Below are positions 8,077 through 14,417 of a stretch of DNA of 14,521 nt, piece by piece. Origin of the DNA: JALZAH01 sp051000755 (GTDB taxonomy: Bacteria; Actinomycetota; Acidimicrobiia; Acidimicrobiales; Palsa-688); NCBI GenBank assembly GCA_051000755.1, contig JBPCNZ010000010.1, forward strand, positions 1 through 14,521, read 5' to 3'. The first letter of the stretch is position 1, and every line of letters starts with the position of its first letter. The position numbers were made by a program, and so were the translations under genes. The notes below the pieces were generated by a model. The model worked only from the letters and a program-made list of their open reading frames with translations. It was not told where the DNA came from and ran no database searches.

Positions 8077-9655
8077 CGGGTCGCAGGACGCGCAGGGTGA
8101 CTGATGCGCCGGGCGTGTCCGGCTCGGCCGGCGCCGGAGCCAGGCGGCGGACCTCGCCTTCGAGTCGCTCGAGGCGCTGAACCATGCTCGCCTCCAGGCG
8201 GCTGAGGCTGGCCCGTGTCTGGTCGACGGCCAGCCGGTCATGTTCCGCCTCGGTCGACTCGCGGTGCAGGGCCCGTTCGTTGTGCTCGTCGAGGAGGGGG
8301 CGCAGCCGGAACAGGAGCGTCTCGGCGATCTCCGACGGAGAGAGGACCGACGCCGCCACCCGGCGGGCCACATCGATAGGATCGGGCTCGACTCTGGTCG
8401 GCTCGGATCCTGCCCGCCCCTTGCTCCCTTCCAGGCGGTCGATGAGGGCTGGGAGCTGGCGGGCCAGGTGCCCGTCCAGGACCGAGGTGACCGACCCGGC
8501 CAAGCGGTCCTCGAGCTCGGGCTGCAGTTCGACGTGCCACGACGTTGGCTCCGCTGCTGGCGCCCCTGCGGGTGGTGTCCCTGCAGGAGGCGGCGCCGGA
8601 AGACGGTCGGCGATCGCCCTGGCCAACCTCCGAGACAGCTCGGGGAGCCGGTTCGCCAGGGTCGTGTCAACGGCGCTGGCCACGCTGGAGTCGACCAGGC
8701 GCTCGAATTCCTCTCGGGGGAAGGTCCTGGACCCCTCGGTTGTCGAACGGGGCCACTCCGCCGCCACTGCCGGGACCCCGTAGGGCGCCGAGATCTCGAT
8801 GTCGGTGGTAGGCGTTCGAGCCGGGTTTGTGGCGGTAAGGCCCTCAGCATCGGGCGACACGACCGGCGGGCGGAGGTTGGCCGCCACCCATTCGGCGTCC
8901 AGCCCGAAGGCCGTCCCTGGAAGCTCGGCCAGAGCGGATCGCAAGGAGTCCGCCACCAGGTCCTCGATGGCGCCCAGGTCGACTTCGACCCGCACCTGAC
9001 CGAGGGCCTCCTGCAGGGCCGTGACGAGCGCGTCGGTGTCGGCGAGGACAGGGGGGGCCACAGGTGGGGGGACGACAGGGGCGCCGAGGGAGGGATCGGG
9101 AGTCGCTGGGTTTGCAGAGGTCCTCTCAATCGGAGCGGGAACCGCAGTGATGGCCTCGGGGCCGCCGACACGCTGCCAGGCGGCGACGGCGGCCGCTGCG
9201 AGGGACTGCTCCCCGGCAAAGGACTTGAGGTGGGGGGCCATGAACCGCAGGGGCGTGCCCACCCCGCCCGCGATCACCAGCCGGCGCAGACCGTGCCCAT
9301 TGCCCGACCACACCTCCACCCGTTCGTCCTTCTCGGCTAGACGCTCGGCCTCCTCGAGCACGGCGGCGATCTCCCGGCGCTCGCGCCACCGCCGGAGATC
9401 GGGAGCGTCACTACCCGCCGTGCGGACCGAGAAGATGACCTCGTGGAGGTCGTCGCCCGGTGAGGGTGCCAGGTACCAGCTCACACTGGTCCGGTAGCCC
9501 TGGTCGACCAACGAGCGCATGAGGCTCGGGATAATGGTGCGGGTAGACTCGGGTCCCTTCGCAGCCACGTCGAGGATGTGCCGGGCATGGGCTGCCTCGG
9601 CGGTCAACACCGGTGTGGCGCCTGATGGCGGTTCAGTGGGGAAGGGCGAGGTCAT
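8063..9655 (-). CDS. Unknown protein with N-terminal domain, helical repeats and C-terminal coiled coil
   Basis: I do not recognise a family. The 530-aa product has no signal peptide or membrane segment and is probably cytoplasmic. Residues ~18-165 look like a compact alpha/beta domain. A Pro-rich linker (172-205) follows. Residues 209-462 contain four imperfect helical repeats separated by Pro/Ala-rich linkers (for example 354-370). The best two, 317-344 and 381-408, share 12 of 28 residues when aligned without gaps. Residues ~455-505 are a charged heptad-like coiled coil, and the end (517-530) is a short beta-like tail. The ATG at 9655 has a GGAG about 10 nt upstream and lies 18 nt after the glycosyltransferase stop. 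Its position between a processive glycosyltransferase and wecB suggests a scaffold or regulator of the glycan machinery (inference only). Confidence 0.8.
   Translation of the reverse strand: MTSPFPTEPPSGATPVLTAEAAHARHILDVAAKGPESTRTIIPSLMRSLVDQGYRTSVSWYLAPSPGDDLHEVIFSVRTAGSDAPDLRRWRERREIAAVLEEAERLAEKDERVEVWSGNGHGLRRLVIAGGVGTPLRFMAPHLKSFAGEQSLAAAAVAAWQRVGGPEAITAVPAPIERTSANPATPDPSLGAPVVPPPVAPPVLADTDALVTALQEALGQVRVEVDLGAIEDLVADSLRSALAELPGTAFGLDAEWVAANLRPPVVSPDAEGLTATNPARTPTTDIEISAPYGVPAVAAEWPRSTTEGSRTFPREEFERLVDSSVASAVDTTLANRLPELSRRLARAIADRLPAPPPAGTPPAGAPAAEPTSWHVELQPELEDRLAGSVTSVLDGHLARQLPALIDRLEGSKGRAGSEPTRVEPDPIDVARRVAASVLSPSEIAETLLFRLRPLLDEHNERALHRESTEAEHDRLAVDQTRASLSRLEASMVQRLERLEGEVRRLAPAPAEPDTPGASVTLRVLRPDGSS
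8432..8707 (-). repeat. Imperfect 28-residue helical repeats within the 530-aa protein
   Basis: Residues 317-344 (8624-8707) and 381-408 (8432-8515) align over 28 positions with 12 identities, sharing the pattern E-x6-S-V-x-S-x2-D-x2-L-A-x2-L-P-x-L-x2-R-L. Weaker copies start near residue 230 (IEDLVADSLRSAL) and residue 428 (DVARRVAASV). The similarity is at protein level; I see no recent DNA duplication. Confidence 0.55.
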
Positions 9656-9673
9656 CAGCGCGACGCTCCGGAA

Positions 9674-11203
9674 TCAGGCTCGGAGGACAGGCTCCGGGAC
9701 CACGACGGTAGCAGGATCCGGTTGCGCCGCCGTCATCAGGGCGTTCGGCAGGGCGGCGGGGCCAAGATCCTCCACGGGCGGCATCCGGGGCTTGAACCGG
9801 GCGGTTGTGACGTAACGGGGACGTTCCGCGGGGGCGAACCTGCCATCGAGGCTGGGGAAGTGGGACGGGACGTGGGACCTGATCGCATCAGGTCGGGTAT
9901 GGGCGGTCTTCTTCCAGTCGTGGCGGTTCCGCACGACTCGAACGAACGCCCACCACGAGGCGACCTGCGACAGGTAACCGTAGGCCCAGTTGGCCATGCC
10001 CAGGCCGAACGCCGTACGCAGGGGCATGTCCCGATCACTGTGTCTGCGATAGATGAAACCCCACACCATGAAGGGAGCCACACCGAAGAGGAGGAAGAGG
10101 GGGAGCACACCCCACGCCCCGGCATTCCACCAGGCGCCTAGGCCGCCCGGCTCGGACAGGGCGTAGTAGCCCATGACGGCGATGGCGGCGGCATAGACGA
10201 CGCTTCCGACTAGCTGCAGCCAGGGGAGGAGCAGGAAGTAGGTCAGTTCCAGCGCGCCCGTGGTGGAGATGCTCGGACTGCGCAGGATCGCTTGGAGGTA
10301 GGCGAAGCACTGCATGGATCCCTGCGCCCACCGGGAGCGCTGGCGGAGGAGCGCACGGACGTGGGCCAGGCCGTCTTGGCTGACCCAGGTGTCGTGGCAG
10401 TACTCGGTCCGGCTCCCGGCGAGAAGCACGTGCAATCCCAACTCGAAGTCCTCGAGGAGGGCGCCGTGCCAGGGGGTCCCGGCACCTGCGGCGATGCGAT
10501 TGAGAATCGACATCCGGGTGAACTGACCGTTGCCTCCCATGCCGACACTGCCCGAGCGTCGGCGCAACATCTGCATGGCTGCGATGGGTCCGGAGAACTC
10601 CAGGTCCTGCAGGCGGACGAGGAGCCGGCGTTGGGCCGGGAGGCGGGGCGCGAGCGTGGTGGCCATGACCCGGACGCGGATCTGCACCGCACCCACGGAC
10701 GGATCGGCGAACCAGGACGATCCGGAGAGGATGGACGCGGCGTGGGGATCGAGGCGGGCATCGGCGTCGAGGACACCGACGAGGACCCGATGAAGATCGG
10801 CATCGGGTGGAAGGGAGGTTACGAGAGCCCGCCAACCGGCGTTGAGAGCGGGCCCCTTCCCTTTGGCCGCGTCCGGGGGCCGACGAGTGACGACGTGGAG
10901 GCGGGCGTAACGCCGGCTGAGTTGACTCAGCACGGCGGCCGTCTCATCGGTGGAGGCATCATCGATGCACCATATGTGGCTGGCGGGGAAGACCCGCCGG
11001 AGGCCGGCGATCGTCTCAGCGATCACCTCCTCCTCGTTTCGGCACGGCACGAGGAAGTGCCAGCGGTAGTGGCGGGGATCGCCACTGTCGCCGGGTCGGT
11101 GGCGCAGGAAGGGGATGATTATTAGCATCACGTACGACAGGAACGTGACGCAGAGGATGAAGGCCGCCGTGTTGAGGAGGGCGAGCAGGAAACCGGTGCT
11201 CAT
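9674..11203 (-). CDS. Processive-type family 2 glycosyltransferase with membrane channel segments
   Basis: A 509-aa membrane glycosyltransferase of the hyaluronan/cellulose-synthase-like GT2 group, expected to polymerise and perhaps export a polysaccharide across the cytoplasmic membrane. One N-terminal TM (~5-31) precedes a catalytic domain with FLVPCRNEEE (50-59), CIDDASTDET (79-88), GKGPALNAGW (115-124), LDADA (145-149, DxD), GGNGQF (223-228), LLEDFELG (249-256), and QRSRW at 288-292. The last is the Q-x-x-R-W processivity motif. About three to four TMs follow (320-425), then a disordered Pro-rich tail. The ATG at 11203 overlaps the Xrt1 stop as ATGA and has GGGGGGAAG about 6 nt upstream. 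The frame remains open to 11758, but that part lies inside the Xrt1 gene. The tight coupling to an exosortase-like gene recalls the known XrtG/glycosyltransferase pairing of Gram-positive bacteria. Confidence 0.92.
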   Translation of the reverse strand: MSTGFLLALLNTAAFILCVTFLSYVMLIIIPFLRHRPGDSGDPRHYRWHFLVPCRNEEEVIAETIAGLRRVFPASHIWCIDDASTDETAAVLSQLSRRYARLHVVTRRPPDAAKGKGPALNAGWRALVTSLPPDADLHRVLVGVLDADARLDPHAASILSGSSWFADPSVGAVQIRVRVMATTLAPRLPAQRRLLVRLQDLEFSGPIAAMQMLRRRSGSVGMGGNGQFTRMSILNRIAAGAGTPWHGALLEDFELGLHVLLAGSRTEYCHDTWVSQDGLAHVRALLRQRSRWAQGSMQCFAYLQAILRSPSISTTGALELTYFLLLPWLQLVGSVVYAAAIAVMGYYALSEPGGLGAWWNAGAWGVLPLFLLFGVAPFMVWGFIYRRHSDRDMPLRTAFGLGMANWAYGYLSQVASWWAFVRVVRNRHDWKKTAHTRPDAIRSHVPSHFPSLDGRFAPAERPRYVTTARFKPRMPPVEDLGPAALPNALMTAAQPDPATVVVPEPVLRA

Positions 11204-11793
11204 GAGAGGCTTCCCCCCCGGCTTCGAGCCGGTTGGCGGCTGACGTCGCCGGCCGTGGCGTGGGTGAACGAGACCACGAACGCCACGACGCCACAGGCAA
11301 CGCCGAAGCTGGGTAGGAGGGTGTCGATGACGACGTGTCCTGGGGTGTAGCCGTTGTGCACACCCCACACTCGCATGGCTGCCCCGACGGCAGCCAGGCG
11401 AGCCTGGTTGGTCACCACCACGATGAGGGCGACGCCAGCGAGTGTCAGCAGCGCTCGGCTCGGGCCGAAGAGGCCTCGGGCCAGCAAGGCCCCGGTAATG
11501 AGGACAAAGGGAACGAGCAACATCGCCGACGCCAGGCCGGGGGCCAGTTCGATGGCAATCACGTGCCGGGTCTGAGGGACTAGGACGGCGGTGCCGACCG
11601 CTCTGGCATGGGGCACGAGATGGGTGCGGCCGAGCACGAACGCGGCAACCAGAGCCTCGACCCGGCGAAGGAAGGTCTGCGTGGCCGCGATGACGATGGC
11701 GATGGCGGCGAGAACCAGTCCGAGGGCGGCGGGCGCCGACTTGTCGGGGCGCAACCAACCTCGCCGGGTGCGGTCCACGCCGACAGAGGCCAT
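11200..11793 (-). CDS. Exosortase/archaeosortase-like membrane protein lacking the catalytic Cys (Xrt1)
   Basis: A 197-aa protein with about four to five TMs, clearly paralogous to the protein at 12698-13300. Shared signatures are H-x3-H-x-R-x2-GTA-x3-PQ (58-74), N-Q-x-R (129-132), and AAMRVWG-x3-GY-x2-GH (138-153). In exosortases, a Cys at the start of a TM, an Arg in N-x-x-R and a His about 21 residues later form the active site. Here Arg132 and His153 are kept, but the Cys position is Leu87 (CTG, 11533-11535). The only Cys (167) sits in the last TM. It is therefore probably not a transpeptidase, unless chemistry or alignment differs. The ATG at 11793 leaves 10 nt after the 79-aa gene; a GTG at 11799 is in frame, and a GTG at 11841 would overlap that gene. 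The stop overlaps the glycosyltransferase start. Confidence 0.75.
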   Translation of the reverse strand: MASVGVDRTRRGWLRPDKSAPAALGLVLAAIAIVIAATQTFLRRVEALVAAFVLGRTHLVPHARAVGTAVLVPQTRHVIAIELAPGLASAMLLVPFVLITGALLARGLFGPSRALLTLAGVALIVVVTNQARLAAVGAAMRVWGVHNGYTPGHVVIDTLLPSFGVACGVVAFVVSFTHATAGDVSRQPARSRGGSLS

Positions 11794-11803
11794 GGTCACA
11801 GGG

Positions 11804-12043
11804 TCAGTCGCGATCCCACGGGGCAGGGGGCTCGGGCACACCTGGGAGCGATGCGCCGGTCGTTTGGGCCCGCCGCACCAGCGCCATTCGAACGAGGATC
11901 AGACCAGCCAGAAGCAGGCAGATTGCGAACAACGTTATGCCGATGACGGAAAAGCCGGTGAACGCCAAGCCGGTACCGGCACCACCGAGAGCTGCCCCGG
12001 TGCCACCCATGCCCGTCGGACCGCCGGTGGTACCGCCGTACAT
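11804..12043 (-). CDS. 79-aa membrane peptide with LAFTG sorting-signal-like motif
   Basis: First gene of the minus operon. Residues 1-25 are Gly/Thr-rich, LAFTG is at 26-30, a hydrophobic helix spans ~31-51, basic residues Arg52, Arg57 and Arg58 follow, and a 20-residue Pro-rich tail ends the protein. The arrangement (LxxTG, TM, positive end) is that of a cell-wall sorting signal. LAxTG is the motif known for class E sortases of high-GC Gram-positives. There is no signal peptide and almost no ectodomain, and the tail after the arginines is longer than normal. The positive-inside rule predicts N-out/C-in, exposing LAFTG. The start at 12043 is fixed by a GGAGGGAGA Shine-Dalgarno 8 nt away; the frame is open from 12106, but that region lies in the promoter. 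The role is unknown. Confidence 0.75.
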   Translation of the reverse strand: MYGGTTGGPTGMGGTGAALGGAGTGLAFTGFSVIGITLFAICLLLAGLILVRMALVRRAQTTGASLPGVPEPPAPWDRD

Positions 12044-12202
12044 GCGCTCTCCCTCCATGGATTCAGCGACTAGGACCGATGCAAAGCCGGGCCTGAGCGG
12101 CAACATAGCAGTCCTGGGGCCAGCCCGCCCGCTTCTGGGGAATCGGACGGATGGACCCTTTCATGCCCGGCGTGGTCGGCAAGCGGTGGCGTACCCTGAG
12201 GG
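12044..12202. promoter_or_regulatory. Divergent promoter region between the two transcription units
   Basis: This 159-bp gap separates the starts of the minus operon (12043) and the plus-strand group (12203), so both promoters must lie here. On the minus strand TGCTATGTT (−10 TATGTT at 12107-12102 with an extended TGC) is the best −10; no TTGACA-like −35 is evident. It would give a leader of about 50 nt. On the plus strand TACCCT (12192-12197) ends 5 nt before the ATG at 12203, which would fit a leaderless or very short-leader transcript. Both assignments rest on sequence alone and are weak. Confidence 0.4.
12048..12056 (-). promoter_or_regulatory. Strong Shine-Dalgarno GGAGGGAGA for the 79-aa peptide
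   Basis: The minus strand reads GGAGGGAGAGCGC followed by ATG at 12043. The GGAGG core is 8 nt from the start, which selects this ATG over the upstream ATG codons at 12058 and 12106. Confidence 0.75.
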
Positions 12203-12616
12203 ATGGCCCGCTCCAAGGACAACGACAGCACACCCAGCAGGGCCGGTAAGGCCAAGAAGGGGGGGAAGGGGCGGATCCGAAGGTCGATTGCTCGCCTCAC
12301 CATGAGGTCGTCGTTCCTCCGGGGCCGTTACGTGCGTCGAGTCCTCAAGAGCATCGAGAAGTCCAAGGCAAAGAGTCGACGACTCCCCCCCGAGCTGCAC
12401 GAGCTGTCCAAGCAGCTGTCGCGAGTCCCGAAGAACAAGCAGGCCGAAGCCCTTGAGGAGGCTCTCAAGGCGGGCCCGGACGCAGCGGATCAAGCCGGCC
12501 GGGCCATGCGCCGGGCGGCCGCCGCCCAGCAGCGCCAGAGTGGTCGGGGCCAGGGTCGATACCGTCCGGGCATGGCCCCGCCTCCTCCGGGCCAGCGCCG
12601 TGGTCGCCCCCGCTGA
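12203..12616 (+). CDS. Small very basic protein of unknown function
   Basis: A 137-aa protein that I do not recognise. The N-terminal ~60 residues are extremely rich in Arg and Lys (GKAKKGGKGRIRR at 15-27, and LRGRYVRRVLKSIEKSKAKSRR at 39-60). The middle (62-108) is predicted helical with alternating charge (LPPELHELSKQLSRVPKNKQ), and the end (109-137) is a Gln/Gly/Arg/Pro-rich disordered tail. It has no membrane segment or signal peptide. The composition suggests nucleic-acid, ribosome or anionic-surface binding, which is inference only. GAGGG directly abuts the ATG, too close for a normal Shine-Dalgarno, which favours a leaderless start. It is the first plus-strand gene of the divergent region, 81 nt upstream of Xrt2, and may be unrelated to sorting. 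Confidence 0.7.
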   Translation: MARSKDNDSTPSRAGKAKKGGKGRIRRSIARLTMRSSFLRGRYVRRVLKSIEKSKAKSRRLPPELHELSKQLSRVPKNKQAEALEEALKAGPDAADQAGRAMRRAAAAQQRQSGRGQGRYRPGMAPPPPGQRRGRPR

Positions 12617-12697
12617 GGCCCGAGCTCGGAGCGGCAGGTCTGTTAAGCTCTCGAGGACCCCAGCGGGGGTTCGCAGGGGTCGACGGGAGCGTAGGAC
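12617..12697 (+). promoter_or_regulatory. Leader of Xrt2 with possible promoter and hairpin
   Basis: A TAAGCT hexamer (12644-12649) could be a −10 element, without a clear −35. A GC-rich hairpin (GGACCCC 12655-12661, loop AGCG, GGGGTTC 12666-12672, one G·T pair) lies just after the expected start site. No T-run follows it, so it is not a convincing terminator. GGGAG near 12685 is a plausible Shine-Dalgarno for the ATG at 12698. Co-transcription from upstream is equally possible. Confidence 0.3.
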
Positions 12698-13300
12698 ATG
12701 GGTGTGGCCGGGTCAGCCCCACATGAGCGGTTCAATCTCACAGGGCATAGGGGGCTGGCCAGTCTGCCTGCGACCGTCACCGGTGTGGTTGTGGCCACGC
12801 TGGCCGTTGTCGTCATCTTTGCCCAATACCGGATGCGGCTGTGGGAAGCCAACGCCTCGGCCTTCCTCCTGGGGAACAGCCATGTGGCCAGCCACAGCCG
12901 GTCTCTGGGCACGGCTATCATCTTCCCCCAAGGACACTCCTGGATCGGTTTGAGCCTGACCGCAGGGTGCACCGCGGCCCTGCTCATGACGCCCTTCTTC
13001 CTGGTCGGCGCCGGGCTCATCCTGTCGCGCCGTGTCCCCGTGCGCCGGGCCCTGATCAGTCTGGCCTTCGTCATCGTGCTCGTCTTTGCCGTCAACCAAC
13101 TCCGCTTCGTCGTCATGGCCGCCGCCATGCGGGTGTGGGGGTTCCAACTCGGCTACGACCGCGGCCACATCCTGCTCGGGACTCTGGTGTCGACCGTAGG
13201 TGTGGCTCTCGGAGTCGTGACCTTCCTGGTCGCTCTGACCTGGGACGGCACCTCGGGGCGCCGTCCGGGCCGACCCGATGGGGGAGAATCCGCGAGATGA
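12698..13300 (+). CDS. Exosortase/archaeosortase-like protein with intact Cys-Arg-His (Xrt2)
   Basis: A 200-aa polytopic membrane protein predicted to be a transpeptidase that cleaves C-terminal sorting tails and attaches proteins to a surface carrier. Hydrophobic segments lie at about 26-43, 83-108, 118-143 and 158-178. Candidate active-site residues are Cys91 (TAGCTAALL, codon 12968-12970), Arg136 in NQLR, and His157 in DRGH, 21 residues after the Arg, as I recall for the family. It is shorter than typical exosortases, resembling a minimal core. It shares H-x3-H-x-R-x2-GTA-x3-PQ (62-78) and AAMRVWG-x3-GY-x2-GH (142-157) with the Cys-less paralog across the divergent promoter. The next gene, 130 nt downstream, encodes a secreted protein with a suitable C-terminal tail, so it is probably the substrate. 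The exact exosortase subfamily is not assigned. Confidence 0.82.
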   Translation: MGVAGSAPHERFNLTGHRGLASLPATVTGVVVATLAVVVIFAQYRMRLWEANASAFLLGNSHVASHSRSLGTAIIFPQGHSWIGLSLTAGCTAALLMTPFFLVGAGLILSRRVPVRRALISLAFVIVLVFAVNQLRFVVMAAAMRVWGFQLGYDRGHILLGTLVSTVGVALGVVTFLVALTWDGTSGRRPGRPDGGESAR

Positions 13301-13322
13301 GCATAACGCATCGCCGTTGTTG

Positions 13323-13328
13323 TATGAT
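13323..13328 (+). promoter_or_regulatory. Candidate −10 element TATGAT for the surface protein gene
   Basis: TATGAT is one base from the TATAAT consensus and lies in the locally AT-richer gap after Xrt2, giving a leader of about 95 nt. No −35 match at 17 nt was found. A separate promoter would let an abundant substrate be made independently of its processing enzyme (inference). Confidence 0.35.
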
Positions 13329-13419
13329 CTGCCGCGGGTACGGGCCTGTTGGGTGTATATGTCCCGTTTGCTGGTCGGGGGCAGTGTCCCGGCGCCACCT
13401 GAAGGCTCATGACCAACTT

Positions 13420-13425
13420 GGAGGG
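13420..13425 (+). promoter_or_regulatory. Shine-Dalgarno GGAGGG of the surface protein
   Basis: GGAGGG sits 5 nt before the ATG at 13431, supporting that start, which also places a clean signal peptide at the N-terminus. Confidence 0.7.
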
Positions 13426-13430
13426 ATTCG

Positions 13431-14396
13431 ATGCGCATTCTGAAAGCAACGGCGGCGCTCAGGAGGGTGGCGGCTGTGGGGGCCGTGGCTGCGCTCAGCT
13501 TCGGGTTCGGGGCCAGTCCTGCCTTTGCCGCCCCGACGGGTGGCGGCACCACCTTCTCCTCCACGGCGTCCGCGCAAGCCTTCAAGATCTCCTTGGGCGG
13601 GGCTCCGCTCCAGCCCACGCCCTGCACGGCCACCAACGACGGAACCACGACCACCATGACCGGGAGCTGTATGCCCCCGATCACCGGTCCCGACACCATG
13701 GGAGTCCTCACCGCCGGGGCCCTGGCCCAAAACGCCATGGCCAACCAGACGCTGACAGCCAGCCTTCCCGGCGGCGGATCCTCGGCCTGCGCCGGATTGC
13801 TGGGCGGCAGCGGGATCATCACCATCGGCGCCAATGGTAAATGCACCTTTGCCAATGCCACCCCCCCGGGCAGTTGCGTGCCGGGGATGGAGGGAAATGG
13901 TGTCTGCATAAATCTGGGCAACGCCCTGGTGCTCAGAGCCAAGGCCCTCCTTGAGAGTTGCACCGCCAATGCGGACGGCTCGACGACAGCTCAGGCGAAC
14001 CTGGTCGGCGCCCAGATCGGCAGCATCGTGCTAGGGCAATTCGTGCCGCTCGTTACGTTGCCCTCGGTCAATGTCCAACCCAACACGGGTATCCCTGTCT
14101 CCGGCCTGACCGTTCTCCTCAACGCCCAGCAGAAGCCCGGCGATGACCTGCTCACCGGTAAGTCGTTGGGTGCCGGAACCGTGTCAGCCCAGGCGCTTCA
14201 CATCCAGGTCGGCGGGGTGGGAGGGCTCATCGTTGACGTCGGCCGCGTCACCTGTGGCCCCAATGCCGCCATCGCCGCATCACCCATCGTGTCGGCCAAG
14301 AGCGCCCCGATTGCCCTGGGCAGCGCTTCGCTGGCTGCGGTCGGCATCCTCGTGTGGTATCGCCGCCGCCGACGCCACGCCGAGAACAGCATCTAA
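13431..14396 (+). CDS. Secreted, C-terminally anchored surface protein (choice-of-anchor P-like), probable Xrt2 substrate
   Basis: A 321-aa protein with a Sec signal peptide: basic MRILKATAALRR, hydrophobic 13-28, likely cleavage after AFA at 31-33. The ectodomain is Gly/Thr/Ala-rich with eight cysteines (65, 80, 120, 138, 149, 159, 177, 275). The later part (190-275) contains SGLTVLLNAQ, VSAQALHIQV and LIVDVGRVTC, a pattern I associate with actinobacterial choice-of-anchor P proteins. Members of that group carry differing C-terminal anchors. The tail is a hydrophobic helix (292-310) followed by RRRRR (311-315) and six residues. This is the tripartite plan of an exosortase sorting signal, but with neither PEP nor LPxTG; the preceding sequence is SAKSAP. 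It follows the intact exosortase-like gene. Attachment to a surface glycan or lipid is inferred. Confidence 0.85.
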   Translation: MRILKATAALRRVAAVGAVAALSFGFGASPAFAAPTGGGTTFSSTASAQAFKISLGGAPLQPTPCTATNDGTTTTMTGSCMPPITGPDTMGVLTAGALAQNAMANQTLTASLPGGGSSACAGLLGGSGIITIGANGKCTFANATPPGSCVPGMEGNGVCINLGNALVLRAKALLESCTANADGSTTAQANLVGAQIGSIVLGQFVPLVTLPSVNVQPNTGIPVSGLTVLLNAQQKPGDDLLTGKSLGAGTVSAQALHIQVGGVGGLIVDVGRVTCGPNAAIAASPIVSAKSAPIALGSASLAAVGILVWYRRRRRHAENSI

Positions 14397-14417
14397 GCTT
14401 GCGATTAAACCTCGGGT

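Noticed and set aside
8077..9219. N-terminal extension of the WecB reading frame to 9219
   Set aside because: The added ~380 residues are Arg/Pro/Ser-rich low-complexity sequence and fully overlap the better-supported 530-aa gene; family homology begins at the ATG at 8076.
11204..11758. Longer start for the processive glycosyltransferase
   Set aside because: The extension overlaps nearly all of Xrt1 and is Arg/Pro-rich; the ATG at 11203 forms ATGA and begins with the expected TM segment.
12713..13969. 418-codon minus-strand open frame opposite Xrt2 and the surface protein
   Set aside because: It is antisense to two well-supported genes, has no recognisable motif, and has the biased composition of a high-GC shadow frame.
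13431..14396. LPxTG sortase substrate
   Set aside because: No LPxTG or LAxTG precedes the C-terminal TM; the tail fits an exosortase-type signal or a plain membrane anchor better.
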